This document shows, piece by piece, positions 36,605 through 45,953 of a stretch of 64,000 nt of DNA (the stretch's first letter is position 1; the number at the start of each line of letters is the position of its first letter). The notes under the pieces were generated by a model. That model had not been told where the DNA came from. It saw only the letters and a list, made by a program, of their open reading frames with translations, and did no database searches. The DNA is from Glycomyces tenuis DSM 44171 (GTDB lineage: Bacteria; Actinomycetota; Actinomycetes; Mycobacteriales; Micromonosporaceae). A program made the position numbers and the translations under genes. The stretch lies in contig NZ_ATYW01000015.1 in assembly GCF_000427885.1 (NCBI RefSeq), positions 1 through 64,000 on the forward strand. Reading direction: 5' to 3'.

Positions 36605-38346
36605 GCGTCCCCTCCACCCGCCTGCCGGTTGCGGGCCGCGCCGAGATGATGCGCGCGGTCAAGCGGCTCGTCCTCGACGACAAGGCCGCCTTCGCGGGCG
36701 TCGTGGCCCTCTATGTCGCCGCGGCCGGGGCGAGCGCGGCGCTGCCGGTCATGCTCGGCGAGGTCATCGACGGCATCGGCACCGGCTGGACGGCTTCGCG
36801 GGTCGACCTGGTGTGCGCGGTCATCGCCGGGTGCGTCGTGGCGCAGTTGGTCCTCATGCGCACCGGCCGCCGCCTCGGCTACCGGCTCGGGGAGCGGGCC
36901 GCGGCCAGGCTGCGGGAGTCGTTCATCGACCGGGTGCTGCGCCTGCCGCTGGGCACCGTGGAGCGGGCCGGGACGGGCGATCTCGCCACGCGCACTTCCG
37001 GAGACGTCGGCGCGGTCGCGGAGCTGCTGCGCAAGACCGGGCCGGAGGTGGCCGTGGCGCTCATCGAGGTCGTCGTCATCACCGCCGCCGCGTTCGTGGT
37101 CAGTCCGCTGCTGGGCCTGCTGTTCCTCGTCGGCGCTCCGGCGCTGGTCCTGGCGGGGCGCCGCTATGTGCGCCTGGCCAGTCCGGTGTTCCTCAAGGAG
37201 CGGGCGGCGCTGAGCGAGATCGCCGAGACGCTGACGGCCTCGGCGGCGGGTGCGCAGGCCGTGGCGGCCTACCGGATGCAGGACGAGCGCCGTGAGGCCG
37301 GCTACGGGCGCGCGGCCGCCCACATGAAGCGGCTCAAGGGGATCGTGCGCCTCCAGACGTGGTTCTTTCCCGCCACCGACCTGGCTTTCCTGACTCCGGC
37401 GGTGGTCGTCACCGTCGTCGGCGGCCTGTGGTACATGGAGGGGTGGGTGTCGGTCGGGGAGGTCGTGGCGGTCGCGATGCTGACGCTGCGGCTGGACGGC
37501 CCGGTGTTCCGTTCCATGATGGCGCTCAGCGAGTTCCAGATGGGCGGGGCGGCGATGGCTCGTGTCGAGGGCGTGCACCTCATGCCCGACGAGGAGCGCG
37601 GCGCCGCGTCGGAGGGCGCGGAGGTGCGGCTCGACGATGTCACCTTCGGTTACGGGGACGGCCCCGACGTGCTGCACGGGTTGAGCCTGCATCCGAGGCG
37701 CGGCGAGCGCTTGGTGGTGGTCGGTCCTTCGGGGGCGGGCAAGTCGACGATCGCGCGGCTCATCGCGGGGATCGACCGCCCGCGCACCGGATCGGTGACG
37801 CTCGGCGGCGCGGCCGTCGCCGATGTTCCGCTGGAGGAGCTGCGGCGCAAGGTGATCCTGGTGACGCAGGAGCATTACATCTTCACCGCGACGTTGCGCG
37901 ACAACCTGAATCTGGCCTCGCCGGAGGCCGACGACGAGCAGCTGAGGCGGGCGCTGGGGATGGTGGACGCGCGCTGGGCGGCGGATCTGCCGGACGGCCT
38001 GGACACGATGCTGGGCGAGGAGTTCCACGAGTTGAACTTGGCCGAGGCGCAGCAGCTGGCGTTGGCGCGGGTCATCCTGGCCGACCCGGACGTGGTGATC
38101 CTCGACGAGGCCACCGCGGGCATCGACCCGGGCAGCGCGGGGAGTGTGGAGGCGTCGCTGGCGGCGGCGCTGCACGGGCGCACCGTCATCGCGATCGCCC
38201 ACCAGCTTCAGGCGGCCGAGGCCGCCGACCGGATCGCGGTGGTGCGGGAGGGCCGCATCGCCGAGGAGGGGACGCATGAGGAGCTGCTCGCGGCCGAGGG
38301 TGTCTACGCGGGCCTGTGGTGGGCGTGGAAGGGCGTCGCGGCCTGA
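36601..38346 (+). CDS. ABC exporter half-transporter, catalytic (subunit 2)
   Basis: A 581-aa partner. Six membrane helices occupy about 25-300, and the NBD covers about 335-575. It has canonical Walker A VVGPSGAGKSTIA, Q-loop VTQEHY, Walker B VVILDEATAGID with catalytic Glu, and H-loop AIAHQL. The signature motif is degenerate (ELNLAEAQQLALAR instead of LSGGQ). With subunit 1 it forms one competent site (this Walker A plus the partner's LSGGQ) and one dead site. ATG 36601 overlaps the upstream stop (ATGA), so the two are translationally coupled. Confidence 0.93.
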   Translation: MSVPSTRLPVAGRAEMMRAVKRLVLDDKAAFAGVVALYVAAAGASAALPVMLGEVIDGIGTGWTASRVDLVCAVIAGCVVAQLVLMRTGRRLGYRLGERAAARLRESFIDRVLRLPLGTVERAGTGDLATRTSGDVGAVAELLRKTGPEVAVALIEVVVITAAAFVVSPLLGLLFLVGAPALVLAGRRYVRLASPVFLKERAALSEIAETLTASAAGAQAVAAYRMQDERREAGYGRAAAHMKRLKGIVRLQTWFFPATDLAFLTPAVVVTVVGGLWYMEGWVSVGEVVAVAMLTLRLDGPVFRSMMALSEFQMGGAAMARVEGVHLMPDEERGAASEGAEVRLDDVTFGYGDGPDVLHGLSLHPRRGERLVVVGPSGAGKSTIARLIAGIDRPRTGSVTLGGAAVADVPLEELRRKVILVTQEHYIFTATLRDNLNLASPEADDEQLRRALGMVDARWAADLPDGLDTMLGEEFHELNLAEAQQLALARVILADPDVVILDEATAGIDPGSAGSVEASLAAALHGRTVIAIAHQLQAAEAADRIAVVREGRIAEEGTHEELLAAEGVYAGLWWAWKGVAA

Positions 38347-38476
38347 GCTCGACCCGCCCGCGAAGGCGGACATACGACCCGGCCGCGCCACAAAATACCA
38401 GAAATTCGCATTTATCCCGTTACAGTGGCCTCCCATATCTCCAGCGTCGCCCAGTGATCATCGAATGGGAGTCTCC

Positions 38477-39382
38477 ATGCCGCGCACGCCGCTTCCCTCC
38501 ACCGTCCACGCACACCAGTGGGAGGGGTTCCGGTACTGCTCGCGCGTGTCCCGCTCGGCCGATCCGCGTTTCGATCCGGTGGTGCTGATCGGCGGGGCCA
38601 TGCAGCGCAAGGAGGACTGGGGGCGGATCGAGCAGGGGCTGCTCGAGAGCGCCGACGTGGTCTGCCCCGACCTGCCGGGCTGGGGCGCGGCCGATCTCCT
38701 GCCGCCCCGGCACGGCTCCGAACTGCTCGCCGGGGCGCTGCGGCATCTGCTCGACGAGCTGGGCCTGGAGCGGGTCAACCTCTTCGCGGGCTCCTACGGC
38801 ACGGCGATCGCCTACCGGCTCGCGCAGACCGATCCGGAGCGGGTGGCCCGAATGGCCTTGGCCGGCACCATGAGCACTATTCCCGACGGCGCCCGCCCGG
38901 CGATGCTCGGTGTCCTCGACCTCATCGCCTCGGGTGAGCGGGAACGGTTCGGGCAGGTCGCCGTCGAGACGCTCATGACCGTCGACCCGCATGCGGACAT
39001 CGCCTCGGCGGCGGTGGTCAAGCGCATCCTGACGCTGCGGTTCGGGAAGCTGACCGACGACGAGCTCGACAAGTTCGTGGCGAACACCCGCCGGCTGCTC
39101 GAACGCGAGCTGGTCGACACTTCGCTGGAGCCGGTGGTGCCGACGGTGTTCCTCGTCGGGGAGCACGACACGCTCACGCCGCCGGCGCTGTGCCGCGAGT
39201 TCGCGCTGACGTGCCGGGAGAGCTGGTTCGTGGAGATGGGCCGGGCCGACCATCTCATGCACCTCGAGCGGTCCGGCGAGGTCGTCGACCTGATCACCAG
39301 GTTCTTCTCCGGCGGGGCGCTGGTCGACCTGCCGTACGCCACGACCGTGGAGGACCTGCGGCGCGTCCCGGCCCTCACCTGA
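38477..39382 (+). CDS. Alpha/beta-hydrolase fold protein
   Basis: A 301-aa cytosolic hydrolase. The oxyanion strand is VVLIGGAMQRKEDW, the nucleophile elbow is LFAGSYGTAIAYR (Ser), the acid strand is FLVGEHDTLT (Asp) and the histidine is GRADHLMHLE. A cap domain lies between about 150 and 215. The substrate is unknown; thioesterase or ester hydrolase roles are possible. I chose ATG 38477 because GGGAG sits 5 nt upstream; an ATG 12 nt earlier is in frame but overlaps that site. It may be transcribed alone. Confidence 0.88.
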   Translation: MPRTPLPSTVHAHQWEGFRYCSRVSRSADPRFDPVVLIGGAMQRKEDWGRIEQGLLESADVVCPDLPGWGAADLLPPRHGSELLAGALRHLLDELGLERVNLFAGSYGTAIAYRLAQTDPERVARMALAGTMSTIPDGARPAMLGVLDLIASGERERFGQVAVETLMTVDPHADIASAAVVKRILTLRFGKLTDDELDKFVANTRRLLERELVDTSLEPVVPTVFLVGEHDTLTPPALCREFALTCRESWFVEMGRADHLMHLERSGEVVDLITRFFSGGALVDLPYATTVEDLRRVPALT

Positions 39383-39726
39383 GGCGGGTTCGGTCCTTTC
39401 GCCACGGGCGCTGCTGCGAAACGACGCCGCCGGATCCGGCTCTCGCGAGTCGTGATCCAGCGGCGTTTACGCTGTTCATCTGGTTGCCCATGGTGGAGCT
39501 TGCAGCGGCCTGCCCGGACCCGTCACCGCGGGTCGGCGGCCACGCGAACCGGCTCCCGGAGCCTCACCGGGCCAGTGCCCGCGCGTACGCGTTCCGTCGC
39601 GGGAAGGCTCGGGGTTGTCGGTTCTCGCCCGTGCGGGTGAGGTCGAAGACCGCTCGCGGCGGCGATGCGCCGCGGCGGTTTTCTTCCGAGTATTGATCGT
39701 GTTCACTCGCGAGCTTGGAGGACCAC
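39383..39726. other. Intergenic stretch without a recognisable gene
   Basis: Short open frames here have no recognisable motifs. A small hairpin (GACCCG / CGGGTC) lies near 39518-39535. The final 60 bp is less GC-rich and likely holds the promoter of the following serine hydrolase gene. Confidence 0.4.
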
Positions 39727-41607
39727 ATGTGGAAGCCGCTGTTGGCCGGGGCCGTATCGGCGGGCATCGTGCTCGTGCCGGGCTCGGCGCAGGCCGAACC
39801 CGATGACATCTCCGCGCGGATCGAAGCGGTCGTCGTCGGCTATGTCGAGGAGGCGCGTGCGGCGCAGGAGATCCCGGGCGCCGCCGTCAGCGTCGTGGCG
39901 GACGGTGCGACCGTCTACTCCGATGGCTTCGGGCACGCCGATCTCGAGGCACGGACGCCGGTCGATCCCGAGCGCACCGGGTTCCTCATCGGGTCGCAGG
40001 CGAAGCTGCTCACCGCGCAGGCCGCACTCCGGCTCGTCGCCGAAGGCCGTCTCGACCTCGACACCGACGTCAACGAATACCTCGACGGCTTCCAGATCGA
40101 GGACGCCTACCCCGGCCGGCCGGTCACCCTGAGGCACCTGCTCACCCACACCGCCGGATTCGACGACGACCACCTCGTAGGCTCGGGCGGCACCGATCCC
40201 GCCGAGATCCCCGACTTCAGCGAGCGCATCGCCGAAGTCCAGCCCGAGCGCGTCCGGCCTCCCGGTGCATCGGTCACCTACAGCAACTACGGGTTCGCGC
40301 TCGCCGGTTACCTCGTCGAGGCCGTCTCCGGCGTCCCCTACGAGGACTACGTGGCCGAGCACGTGCTCGCACCGCTCGGCATGGACGGCACCACCGTCGC
40401 CCTTCCCTACCCCGAGGCGATCGCGGCGGCCAAAGCCACCGGGTACGCGATCCGCATGGGGCAGAACACAGCCGTCGACCTCGCCTACGCCGACTTCCCC
40501 GCCTCGGGGGCCGGGCCGGTCGCGACCTCGGCCGACATGGCCCGGTACATGGCCGCCGCCCTCGATGCCGACCCGCGGCTCGGCCCCGGCGTGGCCGAGC
40601 AGATGCTCGCCCGCCAGTACACCGAGCACGAGTCCCTGCCGGGCATGGGCTTCGGCTGGGAGCAGATCCGCGTCGCCGGCCACGACGCCTGGTTCAAGGG
40701 CGGCGACTTCCCCGGCTTCCACACCACCATGTTCCTGCTGCCCGAGTACGGGATCGGCCTCCACATCGCCGCCAACGGCGACGGCTACGGCGGTGCGGGC
40801 ATCGACGGGCACGCCCTCGCCGAGCTGCTCGCTGCCGAGCTCCTGCCCGTCCTCGAGGCGCCCGCGCCCGAACCGATGCCCGGCGGCGACTCCGAGCAGT
40901 ACGAAGGCCAGTACCGCTCCAGCCGCATCAGCGAGCACAGCCTCTACAAACTGCAGTCGCTCTTCGAGACCCCCGTCCGCGTCGAAGCCGCCGGCGACGG
41001 CGGCATCGTCACCCACGGGATCTGGGGGGACGGCGTCACCTGGGTCCAGGTCGCCCCCGGGCAGTTCCAGCGGCCCGGCACCTGGGACCGGCTCGTCTTC
41101 ACCGAGGAGGGCACCATCGCCGTCTCCGGCGCGAGCGAGGTCCTCGTCCGCACCGGGCCGCTCGAGAGCCCTCGCCCCCATCTGGCGGTCCTCGGCCTCG
41201 GGGTCGCCGCCGCCCTCATCGGGCTCCTCTGGTTCCCTGTGGCGGCGCTGATCGCGCGCCGCCGGGGACGGGTCCGCCCGCGGACCGCCCGTGCCGCAAG
41301 CCTGACCGCCTGGGGCGCATGCGCTCTCGTCGCCACCGTCGCCGTGCTGCTGATCGGGCTCGCGGGCGAGCCGTCGGCGTTCCAGATCGCGGTCGCCACC
41401 GCCTCGGCCCCGCTGGTCGTGCTCCTCGCTGCCGCCACTCCCACCGTTCCCGCGTGCGCCGCGATGGCCGCCTTCAGCGTCCTCGCCTGGCGGCGGCGCT
41501 GGTGGCCGAAGCACGGGCGGGTCGGTTACACGATCCTCACCGCGACCACAGTCGCGTTCGCCTGCATCGCCACGGTCTATAACATGACCGGGCCCTCCTA
41601 CACCTGA
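39727..41607 (+). CDS. Secreted beta-lactamase-family serine hydrolase with C-terminal membrane helices
   Basis: A 626-aa protein. The signal peptide is about 1-23 (GSAQA), followed by a class C beta-lactamase/DD-peptidase-like domain to about 380. It has SxxK in GSQAKLLTAQA, the Y-S-N motif in VTYSNYGFALAGYL, and HLLTHTAGFDDDH. A beta-rich segment follows. Four membrane helices end the protein (HLAVLGLGVAAALIGLLWF onward). This domain order is common in actinomycete membrane-bound peptidase homologues of unknown substrate. ATG 39727 has GGAGG 5 nt upstream; a TTG start 12 nt earlier is disfavoured. A two-component system follows 12 nt later and may respond to envelope stress. Confidence 0.9.
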   Translation: MWKPLLAGAVSAGIVLVPGSAQAEPDDISARIEAVVVGYVEEARAAQEIPGAAVSVVADGATVYSDGFGHADLEARTPVDPERTGFLIGSQAKLLTAQAALRLVAEGRLDLDTDVNEYLDGFQIEDAYPGRPVTLRHLLTHTAGFDDDHLVGSGGTDPAEIPDFSERIAEVQPERVRPPGASVTYSNYGFALAGYLVEAVSGVPYEDYVAEHVLAPLGMDGTTVALPYPEAIAAAKATGYAIRMGQNTAVDLAYADFPASGAGPVATSADMARYMAAALDADPRLGPGVAEQMLARQYTEHESLPGMGFGWEQIRVAGHDAWFKGGDFPGFHTTMFLLPEYGIGLHIAANGDGYGGAGIDGHALAELLAAELLPVLEAPAPEPMPGGDSEQYEGQYRSSRISEHSLYKLQSLFETPVRVEAAGDGGIVTHGIWGDGVTWVQVAPGQFQRPGTWDRLVFTEEGTIAVSGASEVLVRTGPLESPRPHLAVLGLGVAAALIGLLWFPVAALIARRRGRVRPRTARAASLTAWGACALVATVAVLLIGLAGEPSAFQIAVATASAPLVVLLAAATPTVPACAAMAAFSVLAWRRRWWPKHGRVGYTILTATTVAFACIATVYNMTGPSYT

Positions 41608-41619
41608 ACACGAAACGCG

Positions 41620-42776
41620 ATGATGCCGCTGCGAACGCTCCGGGGCCGCTGGTCCGCGCGGCCGCCATTGGCGGCCGACCTCGCGGTCGCTCTCGCCGTC
41701 CTCGCCGGGCACACCGCGCCGTTCCTGTTCACCACCCGCGTCGCCGACCCGGCCGGGGGCTGGACGCCCGCCCAGTACCTGCCGGTCCTGGCGCTGGCCG
41801 CACCGCTGGTGTGGCGGCGGCGCTCCCCGCTCGCGGTCCTGCTCGCCGTCCTCACGGCGCAGCAGGTGTACTCCGGGTTCGATCCCGACATCGCGCCCCA
41901 GGAGGTGCCGTACGCCGTCCTCGTCGCGGTCTACACGGCCGCTGCCTACGGCACCGGGCGCGCGAGGGCGTGGTCGCTGGCCGCGGTCGGCGTGATCGGC
42001 GTGGTCCAGGCCGTCCGCGTCGTCATCGGCACCACTGGCGGCGAGACCACCGCGCGCGGTCTCATCCTCATAGCGACGGCTTGGGCTCTCGGGCGGCTCA
42101 CGGCCCAGCGACACGCGCTCGCCGAGAAGCTCCGCGAGGAGAAGGAGGCCGAGGCTCAGCGGGCGGCCGCCAGAGAGCGAGCGCTGATCGCCCGCGACAT
42201 GCACGGCATCCTCGGCCATGCCGTCAGCCTCATGGTGGTCCAGGCCGAGGCCGGGCCCGTCGTCGTCCGCACCGATCCCGACCGGGCCGCGGCCGCCTTC
42301 GACGCCATCGCCGAATCCGGCCGCGGCGCCATGGGGCAGGTGCGCAGGCTCCTGGGCCTGTGGGAGGAGCGCGGCCGGGACGAGACGCCGCCGCCCTCGA
42401 TCGACGGCATCCCGGCCCTGGTCGACAGCGCCGCCCGGGGCGGCGTCGACATCGCCCTCACCGTCTCGGGGCCCCGGCAGACCTGCCGCCGGACACCGGA
42501 GCCGCAGGCTACCGCATCGTCCAAGAAGCGCTGACCAATATAGTCAGACACGCGGGCGCCGGTACCGCCCGCGTCGCCCTCGACTGGCGCACCGAGGGTC
42601 TGACGATCACCGTCACCGACGACGGTGTCGGCGCCGGACCGGGCCCCGTCGCAGGGCGCGGCCTGGTCGGCATCCGCGAGCGCGCCCGCGCCTGCGGCGG
42701 CACCGCCGCCTTCACCGCCGGTCCCGGCGGCCGCGGCTTCGCCGTCGAAGCACACTTGCCCCGGAGCAGCACATGA
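41620..42776 (+). pseudogene. NarL-type sensor histidine kinase, frameshifted
   Basis: The first frame (41620 to about 42475) encodes four to five membrane helices and a HisKA_3 dimerisation domain (ALIARDMHGILGHAVSLMVV; phospho-His in DMHGILGH). In the GC run around 42470-42485 the frame must shift back by one base to continue as DLPPDTGAAGYRIVQEALTN, IVRHAGAG and TDDGVGAG, the HATPase domain, which ends with ATGA overlapping the response regulator. Read straight, the protein stops at 42534 without an ATPase. This is most simply a one-base deletion or a sequencing error. Intact it would be about 385 aa. Confidence 0.88.
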
Positions 42777-43435
42777 CCATCCGCATCGCGATCGCCGACG
42801 ACCAGGAGCTGGTCCGCAGCGGCTTCGCCATGATCCTGGACGCCCAGCCCGACATGGAAGTCGTCGCCGAGGCCGCCGACGGCGCCGCCGCGGTCAGCGC
42901 GGTCCGCGAGCACCGGCCCGACATCGCCCTGCTCGACGTGCGCATGCCCGTCATGGACGGCATCGAGGCCGCGAAGGCGCTCCGTGCCGAGAGTGGCACG
43001 AGGATCATCATCCTCACCACGTTCGACCAGGACGACTACGTCTACGAGTCGCTCCGCGCCGGCGCCAGCGGTTTCCTCCTCAAGGACGTCCGCCGCGACG
43101 ATCTCGTCCACGCCGTCCGCGTCGCCCACGCCGGCGAGGCCCTGCTCGCGCCGGCCGTCACCCGCCGCCTCATCGACGACGTCGTCCGCCATCGCACCGG
43201 GCCCCGGGCCGATCGGGCCGTCCTCGACCGTCTCACCGCCCGCGAGCGGGAGATCCTGCTCCTGCTCGGCCGCGGCCTGTCCAACGCCGAGATCGCCCGC
43301 GCCCTGGTCGTCAGCGACCACACCGTCAAAACCCACGTCTCCAGCGTGCTCCCCAAACTCGCGCTCCGCGACCGCGCCCAGGCCGTCATCGCCGCCTACG
43401 AGACCGGCCTCATCGTCCCCGGCGCCAGCGGCTGA
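42773..43435 (+). CDS. NarL/FixJ-family response regulator
   Basis: A 220-aa regulator. The receiver domain has IADDQELVRSGF (acidic pocket), the phospho-Asp in ALLDVRMPVMDG, Thr in ILTTFDQDD and Lys in FLLKDVRR. The C-terminal LuxR-type HTH is LTAREREILLLLGRGLSNAEIA. ATG 42773 overlaps the end of the sensor kinase. With the kinase broken, the regulator might act constitutively or through another phosphodonor. It probably controls the upstream serine hydrolase or itself; this is inference. Confidence 0.94.
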   Translation: MTIRIAIADDQELVRSGFAMILDAQPDMEVVAEAADGAAAVSAVREHRPDIALLDVRMPVMDGIEAAKALRAESGTRIIILTTFDQDDYVYESLRAGASGFLLKDVRRDDLVHAVRVAHAGEALLAPAVTRRLIDDVVRHRTGPRADRAVLDRLTAREREILLLLGRGLSNAEIARALVVSDHTVKTHVSSVLPKLALRDRAQAVIAAYETGLIVPGASG

Positions 43436-43705
43436 GCACACCCGCCGAGCCCGACTCGGGCCGGGGTCGAGCCTTCCCGCCGCGGTCCTCGGCGGGCCAG
43501 GGCGGGTCCCGTCGGTCCGATACCGCCCGCTGGGCCTCCGGTTCGGCTGCAACGGGGTCCAGCGGGAGGACGGGGGGTTCGAACCTCCGACCGGTTCCAT
43601 CGGGGGCCCGCTCGGGGAGGCGGGCTTCGAGTTCCTCGTCCTGAACGCCGGGTCGGGACGGTCGGGGCTGTGGCGGCCTGAGGAGCCATGGGAGGGGCTC
43701 GCCTG

Positions 43706-45187
43706 TCAACTCGTGCCGCCGGCAGGGGCCGGCGGGTGGTCGAGACCGGGGCAGCTCTGGTCTCGACGCGGGTGGTCGAGGTCGATGAGGTAGGCGTCGA
43801 CGACGGTGTCTATGCAGTCGCTGGCCTTGCCGTAGATGGTGTGCCCGTAGCCCTCATAGGTGAGCAGGTGCTGATCGGCCTGGTCGGCGACGGTGCGCGA
43901 CCAGGGGTGGACGCTCGCGTAGTCGTGGAGGGTGCCGATGATCAGCAGCGGCGGTGCGTTGTCGATGTCGAGCGGCCCTTGCGGGTTGGTCTGTTCGATA
44001 CCGGTGCCGAGGCAGCCGAGCAGATTGTCGTTGTAGGGGCTCCATTCGACCGTGGGAAAGGCCGTGGCGGCCCGGTCGGCGAGATCCTGCCAGGCCGCGA
44101 AGTCGGGCACGGGGTAGGACCAGTCCTGGCAGTAGATCGGGAGCGCGGCGTAGTTCACCGGTTCGCTCTCGGGGGCCGCGAGGGCCGCCTCGTGGGGGAC
44201 GCCGTCGCGGAGGGCGGCGAGGGCGGCGGCGAGGTCGGGCCAGCGCTGCGGGAAGTTCGCGGCGAAGGCGGTGGCGGTGAGGGCGTGGAAGTCGACGGGC
44301 TCGCCGGTGGCGGGGTCGGTGAGGGTGCCGGTGCGGGCGGCGGTCTTGAGGTCCTCGTAGGCGGCCGCGGCGCCCCCGCCGAGGGCGCAGCCGGGAGTGG
44401 TGTCGCACCAGGCGGTGAAGGCGGTGAAGTTGTCCTCGAAGGCGGCGGTCTCGGCGCTCGCGAACTCCCAGGCGGTGTCGATGCCGTGGTCGAGGTTGCC
44501 GTCGAGGACCATGGCGCGGATGCGGTGCGGATACTCCTCGGCGTACTGCTGGCCCATGAGGGTGCCGTAGGAGTAGCCGAGGTAGTTGAGGTCGCCTTCG
44601 CCGATGGCGCGGCGGATGCGTTCCATGTCCTCGACGGTGGTGCGGGTGTCCATGTGGTCGAAGAGGGGGCCGGTGCGTTCGCGGCAGTCGGCGGTCAGGG
44701 CGGCGTTGGCGGCGAGGCGGGCCTCGAACTCGGCTTCGTTCGCGGGGTGGGCGATGGCGTTCGCGGCCTGCACGAGCGCGGGGTCGCATTGGACGGGGGT
44801 GCTGGTGTTGACGCCGCGCGGGTCGAAGCCGATGACGTCGAAGGCGGGGTGTGTGAAGCCGTCTTTGACGGTGTCGACGCCGGATCCGCCGGGGCCGCCG
44901 GGGTTGACCAGGAGGGAGCCGATCCGTTCGCCGGGGCCGGCGGCTTCGGCGCGGGCGAGGCCGATCTCGATCGTGCCGCGGTGGGGGTGGTCGTAGTCGA
45001 GAGGGACTTCGATGGTGGCGCAGTCGATGTCAGGCCGGTCAGGGCACGGCTGCCAGTCGATGCCGCGGGCGGTATCGGCGCCGGCGGCGGGGACGGTGAA
45101 CGCGGTGGCGGCGAGGGCCGCCGCCGCGATCGCTGCCGCGGTCGCGGCGGCAAGGCGTCTGGGGAGGTCTTCGGTGAGTGGTCGCAT
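43706..45187 (-). CDS. Secreted TAP-like serine peptidase (alpha/beta hydrolase)
   Basis: A 493-aa exported tripeptidyl-aminopeptidase-like enzyme (SCO/Slp type). The signal peptide is about 1-38 (ending VPAAGAD). The N-terminal hydrolase part has NPGGPGGSGVDTV (oxyanion), GFDPRGVNTSTPV and the nucleophile elbow YLGYSYGTLMGQQYA. The C-terminal TAP domain carries the Asp region LLIIGTLHDYASVHP and His in YEGYGHTIYG. Cysteine pairs suggest disulfides. I chose ATG 45187 with GAAGG 7 nt upstream; the frame is open further upstream but without a plausible leader. It probably trims peptides outside the cell. Confidence 0.92.
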   Translation of the reverse strand: MRPLTEDLPRRLAAATAAAIAAAALAATAFTVPAAGADTARGIDWQPCPDRPDIDCATIEVPLDYDHPHRGTIEIGLARAEAAGPGERIGSLLVNPGGPGGSGVDTVKDGFTHPAFDVIGFDPRGVNTSTPVQCDPALVQAANAIAHPANEAEFEARLAANAALTADCRERTGPLFDHMDTRTTVEDMERIRRAIGEGDLNYLGYSYGTLMGQQYAEEYPHRIRAMVLDGNLDHGIDTAWEFASAETAAFEDNFTAFTAWCDTTPGCALGGGAAAAYEDLKTAARTGTLTDPATGEPVDFHALTATAFAANFPQRWPDLAAALAALRDGVPHEAALAAPESEPVNYAALPIYCQDWSYPVPDFAAWQDLADRAATAFPTVEWSPYNDNLLGCLGTGIEQTNPQGPLDIDNAPPLLIIGTLHDYASVHPWSRTVADQADQHLLTYEGYGHTIYGKASDCIDTVVDAYLIDLDHPRRDQSCPGLDHPPAPAGGTS

Positions 45188-45332
45188 GGTTCGCCTTCGT
45201 CTCGTGGGCGGCCGGCGCGGTGACACGGCCGGCTCGTGGTTCGCGTCGGGTCGGTCCCGGACGGTCGAAGCTGTCGGGGGGTGGGTGGGCGCCCCGGTCG
45301 TCACGGCGCCCTGTCGGTGGTCGGCGCTGTCG

Positions 45333-45758
45333 TCAGGCAGCGGCGAGCCGGTCGCCTCGTTTGGCGAAGTAGCGGTTGGCGGACGCGGAGAACATCAGGG
45401 CCGTCGCGAGCGCGACCGTGGCGATGTGGGTGAGGCGGACGATGGCGAACGCCATGGTGAACTCGCCGTCGCCGCCCACCGCGGTCAGGAACGACTCGCC
45501 GGTCGCCAGTTCCATCGCGGCCGGCACGGCCATCGCGGCCATGCCGATCACCGACAACAGGGCGACAAGGCTCATCCGAGCCCAGCGGCGGCCCCGGGAG
45601 AAGTTCACGATGAGGACGAGTGCTCCGACGTAGACGAGGGAGCGCAGTCCGATGTTCATCCAGACGCCGGTGTCCAGCCCGGATTCGCGGGCGATGTCGG
45701 CGACGGCGAGCACGGTCTCGATGACGCCCGCCGTGACGGCGGTGGCCCACAGCAGCAC
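45333..45758 (-). CDS. Four-helix membrane protein, N-terminus apparently frameshifted
   Basis: A 141-aa hydrophobic protein with about four helices (LLWATAVTAGVIETVLAV; LRSLVYVGALVLIV; MSLVALLSVIGMAAMAVPAA; THIATVALATALMFSA). It ends RYFAKRGDRLAAA. GTG 45758 has no ribosome site. Twenty-nine bases upstream an ATG (45787) opens with a run of five A; adding a sixth A would join it to this frame as MKKPETVKHAVLLW. That is a natural beginning, so the true start may be 45787 with a one-base lesion or sequencing slip. The function is unknown. Confidence 0.75.
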   Translation of the reverse strand: MLLWATAVTAGVIETVLAVADIARESGLDTGVWMNIGLRSLVYVGALVLIVNFSRGRRWARMSLVALLSVIGMAAMAVPAAMELATGESFLTAVGGDGEFTMAFAIVRLTHIATVALATALMFSASANRYFAKRGDRLAAA

Positions 45759-45953
45759 GGCGTGTTTGACGGTTTCTGGTTTTTCATGGCCCCAACGCTA
45801 TTGGCGCCGAACGGCTCCGACCATCCTGCGAGCGCCCCGACCGGGGGTGGGGCCCGCCCTACCATGGACGGATGTGGCGGCGACCGTACCGCCGATCGAG
45901 CTCCGGGCTCCCTGGCGACCGCTTGCGCGCCACTCGGTTTCCCGGACTCGGGA

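Noticed and set aside
43565-43590. tRNA-like GGTTCGAAC segment on the minus strand
   Set aside because: The T arm has a mismatch and neither acceptor, D arm nor anticodon stem can be formed; at most a tRNA relic or chance.
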